Assembly (NCBI RefSeq): GCF_000372725.1
Contig: NW_005199314.1
Location: 30,068 to 94,067, forward strand
Source: Emiliania huxleyi CCMP1516
Taxonomy: Eukaryota > Haptophyta > Isochrysidales > Noelaerhabdaceae
DNA: 64,000 bases
Direction of reading: 5' to 3'
The notes beneath the pieces were generated by a model. The model had not been told where the DNA came from. It made no database searches and worked only from the letters and a program-made list of their open reading frames with translations. Positions 52,511 to 63,724 of this stretch are shown here, one piece after another. A program made the position numbers and the translations under genes. Each line of letters starts with the position of its first letter. Position 1 is the first letter of the stretch.

Positions 52511-53983
52511 TCACGCCTTGTGGCGCGCCCGCGTGCGGCGCTCCGCCGCGCGCGCCACCTCTGGGCCGGCGGACGCGGACGCGTCAGGCGCGGCCGCACG
52601 GCCGCGACGGCGCGGCCGCTTTGGCGTGGGCACCGCTTGCTCTTGCGGCAGATCAACTTGGCCGGCACCAGCGCCGTCGAGCCCCACCTCCCACTCGGCG
52701 ACGTGCTCCACCGCTCGCGACTCGCCCGCCGCCGCCTACAGCAAGGCTCCGAGATGCCTCTGGGACGGCTCTACCGGCTCCACACCCAGCGGCTCGCCGC
52801 CTTCTCGGCCGCCGCGGCGCGGGCCGACTTGATTGGCCGCTGCGTCGTCGCTGGCTTGACCGCCGGCTTGGCCGCGTGCGGCGGCGCGGGTGCGGCGGCT
52901 GCGTCAGCCCCTTGGAGGCGGTGCGCCTCGAGGCGGCTCACCAGCTCTGCCTTCTTGCCGCCGGCGTCGAGGCCTGCCGCCGTGAGCGCCTCGCGCAGCT
53001 CGGCCACCCGCAGCTTCGCAGGCTGGGCGAGTCGCGCCTCGAGGCTCTCGCCTGCACAGGAAGGCTCCAGGAGGCTTCAGGGAGGGCTCTAGCCGGCCTC
53101 GCAGGCCGCGCCGCGGGCCCTCGCCGGCGCAGTGCGAGTTAAACAGCTTGGGGGGCGCAGCCGCCTCGGCCTCCTCGGCGCGACTCGGGTCGAGCGGCTG
53201 GCACGCGGCGCACGCGTAGCACGTGCGCCCGGCCACGTCCCACGACGCGACGCGCCCGTTGCACCGGCCGCACTTTGCGCTGTTGTAGATCCAGCGGCGC
53301 AGGCCCGGCCTGCCGAGCGCCAGCGCCTCCGCCTTGTCCACGGTGAGGATCGATCCCTCCTCGTAGCCGCGCCGCATCAACTTGACGGACGCCGCCCACA
53401 CCCGGTCGAACTCTGCGCGGCTCAGCGCCTTCCCGGGCGTGTTCGGGTGCACCGAAGCGACGAAGAGGATCTCGGCGCGGTAGATGTTGCCGACTCCTGC
53501 GAAGAAGCCTTGGTCCATCAGCAGCAGCCCAATGGTCTTCTTCGACCTGGAGACGCGTTCCCAGAGCGCCTCCGCATCGGCGTCCGCTCGGATGGGGTCC
53601 TCGCCCAGTTCCGCCCGCTTCTTCTCGAACATCTCGACGCCGCCGTGCTGCACGGTCATCGCCGAGAGGCTCGAGACGATGCCGTGGCCCTCGAGCTGCA
53701 GACGCGTCGTGTCCTTGGCAGGCGCAGCCTTGGCGGCGTCCTCGACCGACCATCGGCCGCTCATGCCGAAGTGGACGTGCATAACGACGTCAGGCTGGCC
53801 AGCAGCGGCGAAGAAGGCGAAGAGGTTCTTGCCGACAGCCTCGATCCTCGAGAAGCTGCGGCCGTTGATGAGCCTCGCGCCCTCGGCGAAGCGGCCATTG
53901 GGCGACGAGGCCTTGTACGAGCGGCCGCACAACCTGCGCGTGTGCTGTGTAGCGATGCGATGGACGCTGTGGCCCTCGACCAT
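52511..53983 (-). CDS. Fpg/Nei-family DNA glycosylase with C-terminal SAP domain
   Basis: Base-excision repair enzyme that removes oxidised bases and cuts the strand. Model: complement(join(52511..52735,52801..53051,53131..53983)), 442 residues. The N-terminus MVEGHSVHRIA aligns with MPEGxxIHR, with Val instead of Pro as residue 2; Val2 also occurs in NEIL3. Further blocks: VGKNLFAFF, HFGMSGRW, the H2TH motif GVGNIYRAEILFVASVHP, and a zinc finger KCGRCNGRV...GRTCYACAACQ. Exon 2 adds a SAP DNA-binding motif (LRVAELREALTAAG followed by KKAELVSRLEAH). Exon 3 adds a basic tail with PKRPRRRGR. Both introns begin GC. Exon 3 rests on frame and splice signals only. An upstream ATG (54016) would bury Val2, so 53983 is preferred. 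Confidence 0.85.
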
Positions 53984-54883
53984 GCTGATCGCTTCCCGGA
54001 AAATTCCCATTCCCATTCACAGCCTTGTTATTGAGAAGAAAATACGTCCTATGGCGCTGTGCGCTGGTCTGTGAGAGGTTGAGGTGCGAGCCCTGGAGGC
54101 CCTGGGGATGGGGTGAGACTACCCGCGGGCCTAGAAGGCCCGCGCGCACAAAAACACAACCCCGGACCCTAGCTAGCCCGGACCCACCCAAGACGCACAA
54201 GCACAGACAGTCGAGAAGGGAGAGACCAGCAACGACAGTCAGAAGCCAGCGCTGGGTACCAGGAAGGCGAATGCGATGACGGCCTCTAGTGTGAGCTCTA
54301 GCTAGTGAGCTCATACGCAAGCAGGCAGATCGCGAATATACATACAGGATTACAGCTAGTTAGTTAGGAGCCGCCAGGCGGGCCGCCCGCCCACGCACCG
54401 CCTACGCGCAGCGCGTGCGCCGCAAACTCGCCCGCCGAGAGCGCCGGCCAGTCGCCATCGGCCGTCGCGAGAGGCCTGCCCGGCTGTCGGCGCGGGGCCC
54501 CCACGAACACCACGCGTCGGAGGCGGTGCCGCGCGAACTCGCGCGCAAAGTGCACGCCCCACGCCCGCCGCAGCGTCGTAGCGAAGTAGGACCGCGCCTC
54601 CCTCAAAGTTCCCATTCACGCTCCCGTTGAACGCAGCCGCTCTCGCAGGCGAGAATGGCTGGCTGCGCACCCATCGTATTGTGGCCAGTCGTCAGTGTCT
54701 TCTTAATTTTAAGCGTCTTACGTGATCAATAGACAATGTTCTTAAAACCCGAAAAGAAAGAACGTGGAGAGAAGAGGAGAGAGAGAGCCAGAGAGGGGGG
54801 GGGGGTGGAGAGAGAGCGAGGATCCGCCCGGCGTGCCCAACATCAGGCATGTACGGCACAGGCTCTCTCTCTTGGTGTGGCCA
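53984..54883. other. Intergenic, short doubtful frames only
   Basis: Contains an 83-residue minus-strand frame (54364-54615) rich in Arg/Ala without a motif, and a GA-rich tract at 54750-54820. No supported gene. Confidence 0.4.
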
Positions 54884-56053
54884 TCACGCGAACGGGAGGA
54901 GGAAGACGTGGCGCACCGAGTCGCCGTGGCCTGTGGCCATCGCCGCCGCTATGCAGGCGATCTGAGGACCGGGCACGTTGAATGCCAACTCGAGCGCCTC
55001 CATCACGTGGTTGGGGCGGAAGAGGCCGTCCTCCAGCGGGTGCACAAACTTGTAGGGCCGGCTGGCGTCTTTTAGGCCGCGGAAGCGCTCCTTCTGGATG
55101 AGCGTCCCCACAAAGGCCTCAGACGCAGGGCCCATCACCAGGCCGAGCGCCATCTGGCCGGCAAAGGCGCGATCGACGTCCGAAAGGTCGGAGAGAGCCC
55201 CCGTGGCGGCGCCCGCAAAGTGGACGTACACGCCGAACGCCATCGCGCACCAGCCGAGGCTGATGGCCATTGCGAGCTTGACGACCGGCGGGGGAGGGAG
55301 CTGCAGGCGGAGGGATGTGACGGTCGGCACGATGTTCCACGGCTTCTGGTCGACAACAATGTCAACGCTCTGGGCCAACATCGACGCGACGATGAGTGCG
55401 TGGGTCAGATCCGCCGCCGGCAGCTCGCTTGGATCGAACACACTCGCGGCGACGATCAGGCAGAGCGTGGCCGTGCTGAGCATCGACGCGCTCATCTGCT
55501 TGGCATACGCGCTAAACATCCGAGACCGCGGCATCATCGGAAAACCGCTGATGGAGACGCCGACACCGGCGGCCATGGCCACGAGGACGGGCAAGTGCAT
55601 GCCGTGCGCGAGTGCGACCGGATGGCCTGGGTCTGCGAGTTCCGAAGCGAGCGAGTCGAAAAGGAGGCCGTAGGCTGAGACGAACCAGGTGGCGCCGACG
55701 AGGGCGTGAACGTGTCCCTTGTCGGCCTTCGTGATCAGCTTGAAGTCGACGCCATCGTTGACTGCAGTGCCCCATGCCGGGAGCCGACGCGACACTGACG
55801 GAGAGAGGTCACCGTCGCGCTTGAAGTCGACGCCATCGTTGACTGCAGTGCCCCCGAGCCGACGCGACACTGACAGAGGGAGGTCACCGTCGCTTTCGAC
55901 CGTGGCGCCGCTGGAGATGTCGCTCAAGAGTGCTTCGGAGCCATGAACAGCGTTGAGATGTGGAGGCGCGGGTGCGAGTGGGCCCGCGCGCTCGACGAGC
56001 GCACGCTGCGGGCGGACCACAACGGCGAGCGCAGCGGTGGCAAGGATAAACAT
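54884..56053 (-). CDS. Uncharacterised multi-pass membrane protein
   Basis: Single exon, 389 residues. It starts with a signal-like segment (MFILATAALAVVV). A hydrophilic part follows that contains a 27-residue tandem repeat (DGDL.LSVSRRL..TAVNDGVDFK, twice; DNA 55739-55900, period 81 bp). Then come about six hydrophobic helices, for example VALAHGMHLPVLVAMAAGVG, LCLIVAASVF and KLAMAISLGWCAMAFGVYV. A late block, GLVMGPASEAFVGTLIQKER, lies between helices. I recognise no family. The leader followed by an RRL-rich stretch would suit plastid targeting in a secondary-plastid alga, but that is inference. Confidence 0.6.
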   Translation of the reverse strand: MFILATAALAVVVRPQRALVERAGPLAPAPPHLNAVHGSEALLSDISSGATVESDGDLPLSVSRRLGGTAVNDGVDFKRDGDLSPSVSRRLPAWGTAVNDGVDFKLITKADKGHVHALVGATWFVSAYGLLFDSLASELADPGHPVALAHGMHLPVLVAMAAGVGVSISGFPMMPRSRMFSAYAKQMSASMLSTATLCLIVAASVFDPSELPAADLTHALIVASMLAQSVDIVVDQKPWNIVPTVTSLRLQLPPPPVVKLAMAISLGWCAMAFGVYVHFAGAATGALSDLSDVDRAFAGQMALGLVMGPASEAFVGTLIQKERFRGLKDASRPYKFVHPLEDGLFRPNHVMEALELAFNVPGPQIACIAAAMATGHGDSVRHVFLLPFA

Positions 56054-56189
56054 CTTTCGTCGGGCTTTCGACAGGTCCTTGAGAAGACGGCCGGAGAGGG
56101 GAGAGCGTGATAAGCCGGATCCAGCTTAGCGTTTTTTTTATTTTTCTGAGACCATGTGCCTCTAGACATCCGTTCACGTGCACGAGCTT

Positions 56190-56345
56190 CTTGAGCCCCC
56201 CACCCAACCACCCACCTCACGGCGGCCCGGCTGAGGCTTGGAACCACCCACCCACCCACCCCACCCACCCACCTCACGGTGAGGAAACCCACCCACACCG
56301 ACCGACCCCCACCCACCCACCACCCAACCAATCCTCCGGCCACGG
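56190..56345 (+). repeat. (CCAC)n-type simple repeat
   Basis: Long runs of CCCACCCA interrupted by CCTCACGG units, in two phases. No gene. Similar CCACCCACC runs recur at 57795-57820 and 57925-57945. Confidence 0.85.
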
Positions 56346-56419
56346 GAGACACAAGCAAGGTAGCAAAGCACCCAGCCTCGCGCGCCTTATACAGCACACA
56401 GTCTGACCCACAGCCGAGG

Positions 56420-56680
56420 GGTTAGGGTTAGGGTTAGGGTTAGGGTCAGAGAGTTCAAGCCGTTGTGCAGCTCCTAAGAACGGGCCGCTTCGGGTCGGAA
56501 TGGAGGAACCAGCGGTCCGTTGACGCGAGCTCTCGGTGAATGCTCCGAGAGTTCTTCGGGTTAGGGCAGGGTTAGTAGGGTTAGGGTTAGGGTTAGGGTT
56601 AGGGTTAGGGTTAGGGTTAGGGTTAGGGTTAGGGTTAGGGTTAGGGTTAGGGTTAGGGTTAGGTAGGTAGGTAGGTAGGT
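56420..56680 (+). repeat. Interstitial TTAGGG telomeric arrays
   Basis: A short array (about 56420-56446) and a longer one (about 56573-56662, roughly 15 perfect GGGTTA units) read TTAGGG on the + strand. The second is followed by (TAGG)n at 56661-56680. A further GGTTAGGGTTAGGGG lies at 56844-56858. Unique or satellite sequence continues on both sides, so this is not a chromosome end in this assembly. Confidence 0.95.
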
Positions 56681-56929
56681 GTTACCTCACACGGTCTATT
56701 GCAGAGACAAGGAGGGCCCACAGCACACACACCAAGAGTACATGTGCTGCACTGGACATCAAAGGGCCAAGGGTTGGATCAAGCAGTGGGAAGGGACTCG
56801 AGGTGACGCGCGAGCAGAGACCTAACCTCCACACGCTCCGCACGGTTAGGGTTAGGGGTAGCTTGTCGTCGTCCCGCGCCGATAAGACAGAGACACGGGC
56901 AGCGACCCAATCGACGCACCAGAGCATGG

Positions 56930-57510
56930 TTGGGCGTGTGAGCCGCCATCTCTTGGACTGTGAGGGCCCCGCCCCTACACCGCCGCCGCCGCCCTCCCGA
57001 GGGCAGATAATAGCCCAAGTCGATGAGTGCGCCCTGCCCTCGGTATCTGGGTGGCAGGCGGGACTAGAGAGGCATGCTGGTGCACGGTTGGGGGCGCGAG
57101 CCGCCATCTTGGACCGCGAGGCGAGTATTTGCAACCGGGAGCTCGCCGCCGCCCCTACTCCACCGCCGCCGCCCTCCCGAGGGCTGGCGAGGTACTTCCA
57201 GCCTGCTGTGGGAACAGCTGACGCAGTCTCGCCGAGGCTCGCCCCAGCATCTCGGGTTGACTCGGCCAGACTAAAACCCCGAGAGGCGTGGGAGTACCTC
57301 GCCAGCCCGAGGGCAGATAATAGCCCAAGTCGATGAGTGCGCCCCGGCCTCGACATCTCGGCGGCGGCAGAGGAGAAGCGACGCACCAGAGCACGGCTGG
57401 GCGTGTGAGCAGCCGTGTTTGACTGTGAGGCGAATATTTGCCATCGGGAGCGCGCCGCCGAGCGCCGACTCTACACCGCCGCCGTCGCCCTCCCGAGGAC
57501 AGGAGATAAT
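56930..57510 (+). repeat. Satellite-like array next to the telomeric repeats
   Basis: Units share a GGGCGTGTGAGC-type start, a CGCCGCCGCCCTCCCGAGG block (near 56985, 57165 and 57475) and an AGATAATAGCCCAAGTCGATG block (near 57003 and 57311). Their order is partly shuffled, as in degenerate subtelomeric satellites. Apparent frames across it are repeat translations. Confidence 0.75.
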
Positions 57511-58056
57511 TAATAACGGCCGCCTCGTCGTCGAGCTCGGCGGAGAGCCTCGAGCTGCTAGAGAGCGGCGTCGCACTCGTCGAGCGTAACAGCAGTCCGC
57601 CCTCGGATGACTTGTTGAGCGCGCCGTAAGCCGCCCGTAAGGCACGCAGCAGCCGTCGGGGAGCGCGATCTCGGTCAGCTGGTGCCCGTCGCGTGGGCAC
57701 GGTGCGAGGAACGACATCTCATGCTGTGGCAACGACGAGAGCTGTGCCTCGAAGACGCGCGCGAAGGAAGGGGAGAGAGAAACGACCAAACCTCACCCAC
57801 CCACCCACCCACCCACCACACAGTCGGAGTGCACGCACAGAGCTCACACGTCACAGTCACCACACCCCCACCCCCCCACCCCCACCCACTCACACCATCC
57901 GGGGGCGGGGCCTACGAAGCGTTTACCCACCCACCCACTTTTTCAAGAACGGATGTCAAGAGGCACGTGGTCTGAGAAAAAAGCAACGCGGACCCGTCCA
58001 CGCCAACTGACTGTTTCTTCTTTCTCTGTACATCCCCGCCCCGCCTCTGGAATATT
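57511..58056. other. Intergenic, simple repeats, no gene
   Basis: Low-complexity CCCACC runs and nothing with a coding motif. It is the 3' flank of the uronate isomerase-like gene. Confidence 0.5.
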
Positions 58057-59984
58057 TCACTTTGCGAGGAACTCCTCGTACGCGCCCCCAAAGAGCAGGC
58101 CGACGTCGCGCTCGACGTCGGCCTCGCTCAGCAGCCAGCCCGCCTCGAGCAGCTTGCGGTACTGCGCGGCGAGCACCGGCGTCACCGCCTCGCGCGAGTG
58201 CGCCCACTTGTACACGAGCTGATCGAGCACCTGCGCGCGCAATAGCCGGCGGCGTGAGGGAGCGGGCGCAGTGCCGGAGGGTCGCGAGCTGCTGTCTCGC
58301 GCCCGCGCGTCCGAGTGTTGGCAGGTGAAGGCGGTGCCGAGCATTTCGAGCCGCATCCGCGTGGTGGTCTCGATGATGGAGGGGTTGTTGCAGAACCACC
58401 AACAGCCATAGACGTGCAGGTTCCCGAACTTGCGCGCGAGCACGCACAGCTCGTGCTGGTTCACCGCCGAGAGGACCGTCACCAGGAACTTGACCGACGG
58501 GTACCCCGCGCAGAGAGTCCGCAGCCAGTCGAGCCGCGACACCTGCCCGAGATCAGCCGAGATCAGCCGAGATCTCCCGAGATGGAGTGGGCTTGTGCAG
58601 AGCCGGCCGAGGCGGCGACACCTCGACGCCGTCGCCGCCAGCCTGCAGCGCCGGGTTCGCGCCGCGCACCGCGCCCACCTAAGGCCAACGCAAGGTGAGA
58701 TTCTCCGCGCGCTAGTCTCGGGCCGGGGAGCATGCCCCCGCATCTCCACGTCCTGAGACGAGCAGAAGCCCCGCGGCGTCGCAAGCGCGCGGCCCGGTAC
58801 ACGCATGGGTGGGGTGAGTGTGCCGCACCTTGAGCGCCAGCGGGAGGCCCTCCTCCATCGCCACGCGCAGCAGCGCCCCTTCGAGCAGCTCCGCCTAATC
58901 TCGTGGCGATAGCGGGTCTATCTCGAGCCATCTCTGCGAGCAGCGCCCGCCGCGAGCAGCTCTGCCGCGCTCGGGAACGCGCCGCCAGAACCCTCCTGCC
59001 CGCCCCTCCCCTCCTCCGCCGCCGAGCCGCCGCCCGCCGGCGGCTGCTTGCGCACGGCCGCGGGGCCGGCTGCGGTCGGCGTGTACGTGAAGCCCGCCGG
59101 CGTCGACGCCATGAGGTAGATCGGGCGGATGCGCCGCACCCACTCCTTGAGGTAGGCGACGCAACCCTCCATGGAGAGTGGGTGCGGCGGCTAGGCGCGC
59201 CGCAAGGACGGAGCAGATGCCGCGCCAGTCCCCGACAAGCCTGGCAAGCGGGAGGAGGGGCGCTGAGCCGGAGGGACCAGCGGGCAGTCACCGCGAGTCG
59301 AGTGGCACTGCGCACATCGGGTCGACCCGCAGCGCCGTCTTGAGCCGCGGCGTCAGCGGCGGCTGCGGCGACGCCGTCCAGTGCTCCGCCTCCTCGGGCG
59401 CGAACGGGATGTTGGTCATGACTGTTGGCACCGCTGGTGTGTGAAGATGCGCCGTTCACAGGCTCGCGCCTCCGCTCCGCCGCGCCCGCGCCTGCATACT
59501 TGAGCTTGGACAGCCGGAAGACGCGCTCGAGGTGGTCCGACGCGTCTTGCGCGGCGAACCAGTCGCGCAGCGCGGTCAGTCGCGGCCGCGAGGGGAGCCG
59601 CACCGCCGCGCGAAGCTGCTCCCCGCGCCCGAGTCGGCTGAGCGTCGTCACCACGCCGCGGCACGCCTCGCTGAGCGGCGTCCGCTTCACAAATAGCTCC
59701 TCAAAGACGAGCTCCGCCTGCCGCGGCTTTGGCCAGCCGTAAAAGTCGTCCGGCGAGGGAGCTGTGTCGCCGACGGAGACGGAGTCCTCCTCAGAGACGC
59801 ATGGCATCACCATGAACAGCTCGGCGACCAGATAGTGGTAGGTGAGGAGCTCGTCGATACCCCAAAGGAGGAGGTTGCCGTGTGTCGGCGGGAGGAGGTG
59901 CGTGTGCACGTCGATCGCCTCGACGTCGCGCACACAGCGCGCGACCACCGCGTCAACGGCGTCAATGCCTAGGAGTTTGGCCAT
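58057..59984 (-). CDS. Uronate (glucuronate) isomerase-like TIM-barrel enzyme, seven exons
   Basis: Amidohydrolase-fold enzyme of the group annotated as glucuronate isomerase in Planctomycetes; true uronate isomerases interconvert aldo- and keto-hexuronates. Model: complement(join(58057..58230,58303..58542,58622..58678,58829..58894,58969..59190,59312..59421,59492..59984)), 453 residues, all junctions in frame. Blocks: AIDVHTHLLPP (metal-binding HxH), LLWGIDELLTYHYLVAELF, PLSEACRGVVTTL, YAVMTNIPF, SMEGCVAYLKEWVRRIRPIY, LPLALKVGAVRGANPAL, YPSVKFLVTVLSAVNQHEL, VYGCWWFCNNP and HSDARVLDQLVYKWAHSR. Introns 1, 2, 3 and 6 begin GC; introns 3, 5 and 6 begin with near copies of the following exon. An upstream ATG at about 60027 could add a targeting peptide. 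Confidence 0.82.
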
Positions 59985-61199
59985 GTGACGGGCGGCGATG
60001 CAGCGGGGGCCCGACAGCCGCGCCATTTCTTTTCTCCTTCTACCAAGAAAATGAGTGGAATCAACCCTACCACAGAAGGGGCATAGACGGCTCAAAAGAC
60101 AGTGATCTCAACAATAGTCGAAGTCGGACAAAATTCCATAATCTTCATAAAAGAAGAAGAAAAGCGAGGGAAGGGAGGACGGCACGCCGCCACCACACAC
60201 AGGGATTTGTGTGTGGAATTCTTCATAGACCTAGGTTTTAATTCTTCTCCTTGGCGATGATGGAAGAAACCGCTCTGCGGCTCTTCGACTTTCGTGCCTG
60301 GCGCAACGGCTGGCTGGAGACGTTTCTGGCTCGGATCTCGTTCTTGGAGCAAGCGTGGCAACAGCAGGGTTTTGCCATTATTTTGTGCGTGCTCGCCGGC
60401 AGCGGCACTACGTCCAAAGATTGTGGTTTGTGCGGGATTTTGCGAGCGACTCATGGGCGACCCTAGGCGGAAAGGGGGTCGGTCGGTCGGTTCCGCGCAG
60501 TGTCTCGACTCTGTCTGGAGTCCGGGAAGTCGGTCGCGGTCCGGGTCGGGCGTCGGGGTCGCCTTCATTCACACCGCACAGACCACAGTGCGCGACTTGG
60601 GTCGGCGACTTGGTAAAGCTGAGGTGATGCACGTGTGGGGGGCGTGTGGCGGGGAGCGCCGCGCGATCCGCCCGCCCGCCGCGCGGCTGCGACCTGCGTG
60701 CGCCGCCTGTGGATGGCGCGCGCGTTGTGGCGGCGTTGAGGACACACAGCAAGCTCATCGGAAAACGGGTAGCAGGCAGGCACAACGAGCAACGAGGCGC
60801 GAAAGTCCCAATTTTCGCGCCTTTTCCGAGGCAACCGGGAAAACAAAAGGGAGCCCGGTCCTGCGCAAAACCGACACACCTGCACTGCGATCCGCTTCTC
60901 CACCGCCAGCGGCTGGCTTTTCTTCTTCGGGTATGCCGGGTCTGGGATCTGGGTGGCAGACGAGATACCAACCACAGCGCTGTCCGTCTGCATGCAGCTC
61001 TCAGTCGCGAACTCTGCTGTCGCGAATGCACGAAAGAGTTGACGCGGAACAGACGGGGGTGCTGCGGGGGTGTACACGTGCTGAACTCGCTGTCGATCCG
61101 GGCGTAAAAAAGAAACGCAGACCGCCAGCCAGCTGGTCTCTCTCTTCGGAGCATCGATCACTGCCAGGGCGCCCTCATCACATTACACAAACCCCTCCA
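59985..61199. other. Intergenic, no gene seen
   Basis: Divergent region between the isomerase (-) and the next plus-strand gene. Short frames (for example 60254-60466) lack motifs. A 13-residue Pro-rich part near 60870 is not convincing. Confidence 0.4.
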
Positions 61200-61481
61200 A
61201 TGGTCGCCTCTCCCCACCCGAGGGTGCTGACGGTGAGCGTCTCGGGCGCCTCGCCGTCGTGGCTGTGCACCGCCTGCAGCCATATCAACTCGACGCTATA
61301 CCTACAACTCCAGGGTAAGGAACGAAACTCGTCCGTCCCACTGGCAATGCCCACATGTCCATGTCTACCTCCTCCAATCGTGTGGCATGCCCGCAGCCAC
61401 ATGAACTTGACGCAGAGCCGACGGGGCCCGGCCGGCGCACCCTTTTGAGGGAACTTGCCTCGCTATCGCAGTTCTCGCAGG

Positions 61482-62375
61482 GACTTCAAACCAGAAACGA
61501 CCAACTCTCGGAGCAGCGGCGTGCCGACCAGGCACGGCCCTTAGTCTCATCGGCACACCCGGTTCCTACTCAGGCGCTTCCGACGCCACTCAGGCGCTGC
61601 TAGCGGAGAGCGCGGCGCGGCACCAGCACGATCGCCGCTTGCTGGCGGAGAGTGCGGCGCAGCATCATCGTGACGTGGATCGGCTCAGGCAGCGCGGCAC
61701 CATGTACGGCGTCGAGCTGATCTTGCTCGCGCTTGCAAAAGTAACTCGCTATATCGCGCTCCTGGTACTGTGGAGCGGCCGCTCCCTCGCTCGGGCGGGG
61801 ATCGCCCTCCTCGCCGTCGCCCTCGCCGCGCTCCCCGTCCAGATGAGTGCTGACGACCTCTTTGAGATTGCCGTGATGGCCTTTGACCCTTTGACGTGCG
61901 CTCCCGCCCCTCCGTGATTTAGCACCGCCCACGTGCAAAGTGTTAGTGCGCAGACGGGCTGCGCTTGTCACCCCTCACCCGCTGCCAATCGCGCGCAGGC
62001 GCGTTGAGCTCGTTGAGTCAGGCCTAAGAGCAATCGGGGTGGACAGACTCCTCGCTCCCAGGCCGTTGGCCGCCCTTGTCAGATGCAGCACCGCAAGTGG
62101 GTTGGCTGGCGAGCTGCTGCAGGTAAGCTCTATCTCCCGACCTCCCAGCCCATAGGCGCCAGGGAGCCACGATATCCTGACATCGGCACCTGCAGGCAAC
62201 GACCGTCTTTGGCTGCGCCCTGCACCAGGCCGGCTCCGCTGTCTTCATGTCACGACGTTGGGGCCAAACAACAGAATTACGCGATGCGCCCTCCGCTATG
62301 AAGCTTGCATCTCCTCGGCAGGGCGCTGCGCTGATGTCTTCCCAGCAACCCCAGAGTTTCCGTGCTGATGGCTGA
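61482..62375 (+). CDS. Uncharacterised coiled-coil/membrane protein, 5' end unresolved
   Basis: Model of the resolved part: join(<61482..61532,61594..61895,61999..62122,62196..62375), 218 residues, all junctions in frame. It starts in a charged helix (NDQLSEQRRADQ joined to ALLAESAARHQHD). There are two hydrophobic helices (YGVELILLALAKV; IALLVLWSG...GIALLAVALAAL). Then come FEIAVMAFDPLT joined to RVELVESGLRAIG, and GELLQ joined to ATTVFGCALHQAGSAV. The first intron begins GC, the others GT. A likely upstream exon from ATG 61200 (VLTVSVSGASPSWLCTACSH, a WxCxxC-type zinc knuckle) could belong to this gene, but I could not connect it cleanly. I do not recognise the family. Confidence 0.5.
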
Positions 62376-63724
62376 GCGCGGAAGGCGCGTCGGGAGAGTC
62401 GAGAGAAAAGAGAAGAGATACAGATATAGGTTCACAAGATTCAAATCAGGCGGCAATGGGGCTGGCAGGGCTCGCAACCGTAGGCCTTAATAGAAGCGCC
62501 GGAGAGCCCTCATTTCCGACTGACACAGTGCAGGGCCACCCACACATCGTCTGAGCCACATGAGAGAGAGGATAGAGAGTAGGTGCTAGGTCGTCCCGCA
62601 GCGCGCGCTTTAAGTGACCAGTTAAGTGACATGTGAGTCGGGGTACAGGGTGCTGACGCTCGGCTGACACAGACAGGCCTGTGACGTGTGTGTGTCCCCG
62701 CTGGCGCGCGGCGATATCTGCCCCGACGCGGATATCGCGCCACATCGTCTGTGAGTAATGCTGCCGACACACACACACACGTGTAAAAAACACAAACGAA
62801 CGCACGACTTTCCTGACCTCGTAACGTCGTGGGTCGTGAGCCTCGTGAGAGTCGGACACCAAAGCGATAAAGCGAAATGAGCTATGGACTATATGGACTA
62901 TGGTGGTTGCAGCTAGGGCTGCAGGGGTTATTGCAGCGGGAATGTGTGCACACTGCAGCACACGCGCTCGCTCGAGCGCGCAAAAGCAGAAGCACGGAAA
63001 GGACAAAGGTGTGCCGCGAGAGACACACAGCTAAAGCAAGCACTCATGTGACAGAGAGGGCCCGAGCTTCGCTGCCACACGAGAAAGTGAGACTTCGCCC
63101 ATCTCTCAGATCTCTCTTGTGTCACAGAGTTAAGTGAGAATCCAGGAACCAAAAGCAGAATGCGTCCATTTTCGTGTGGGAAGCGGCGCAGCGTCCGCCC
63201 AGCTGTGGCATGTGGGTTATTTGTCAAATGATTCCTGAGAATTAACTCCCTCGTTATGCGGTGTAATAGCAGCACCGGTGGCGCCGGGGGCCCGGGGGGG
63301 GCGGGGCGCTCTAGCCCAAGGCCAGCTCTCAACTAAGAAAGCTACACCGGCGCAACATGAACAACAGTCTCAAGCGTTCTCCCACAGACGAAAACTCTCC
63401 TCGGACAGGCCCAAAACAAGCAAGCTCACCTCCACAACCGAGAGGCGACAATGACAGGCAAAACCCAAAAGGTCTCACAGTCACACCCGTGGAGGGGACC
63501 GCGGCGCCCGGTTCGACCTACGCCAATACCGGACGGGCGCGCGTGCTCCCGCCTCAGCGGCTCTGCACACAAGTCACTTGTGTGCGGCCATCAGTTGACC
63601 GTTTGCGGCAGGGGCCGGCTATCGCAGGGCGGCGGCCCCTGCGCCCTGGCTCTCACATTCCTCGCTTCAATACACGGCATTCATACACCCGGCCACGCCC
63701 TCGCTCGCTCGCGGCGGCGTGGGG
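62376..63724. other. Intergenic, no gene seen
   Basis: AT-richer first half with AC/GT dinucleotide runs near 62690 and 62770. A 190-residue plus frame at 63357-63929 is Pro/Arg-rich and overlaps the exon below on the other strand; it has no motif. Confidence 0.4.

Noticed and set aside
54016..54016. Upstream ATG as start of the Nei-like glycosylase
   Set aside because: It would place 11 residues before the residue that must be N-terminal for catalysis.
54364..54615. 83-residue minus-strand protein
   Set aside because: Reads smoothly but has no motif, no splice context and an equally plausible overlapping frame.
56420..56680. True chromosome end
   Set aside because: Telomeric arrays are followed by several kilobases containing an ordinary gene with intact exons, so they are internal in this assembly.
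60254..60466. 71-residue plus-strand protein
   Set aside because: Short, no motif, and not linked to flanking exons.
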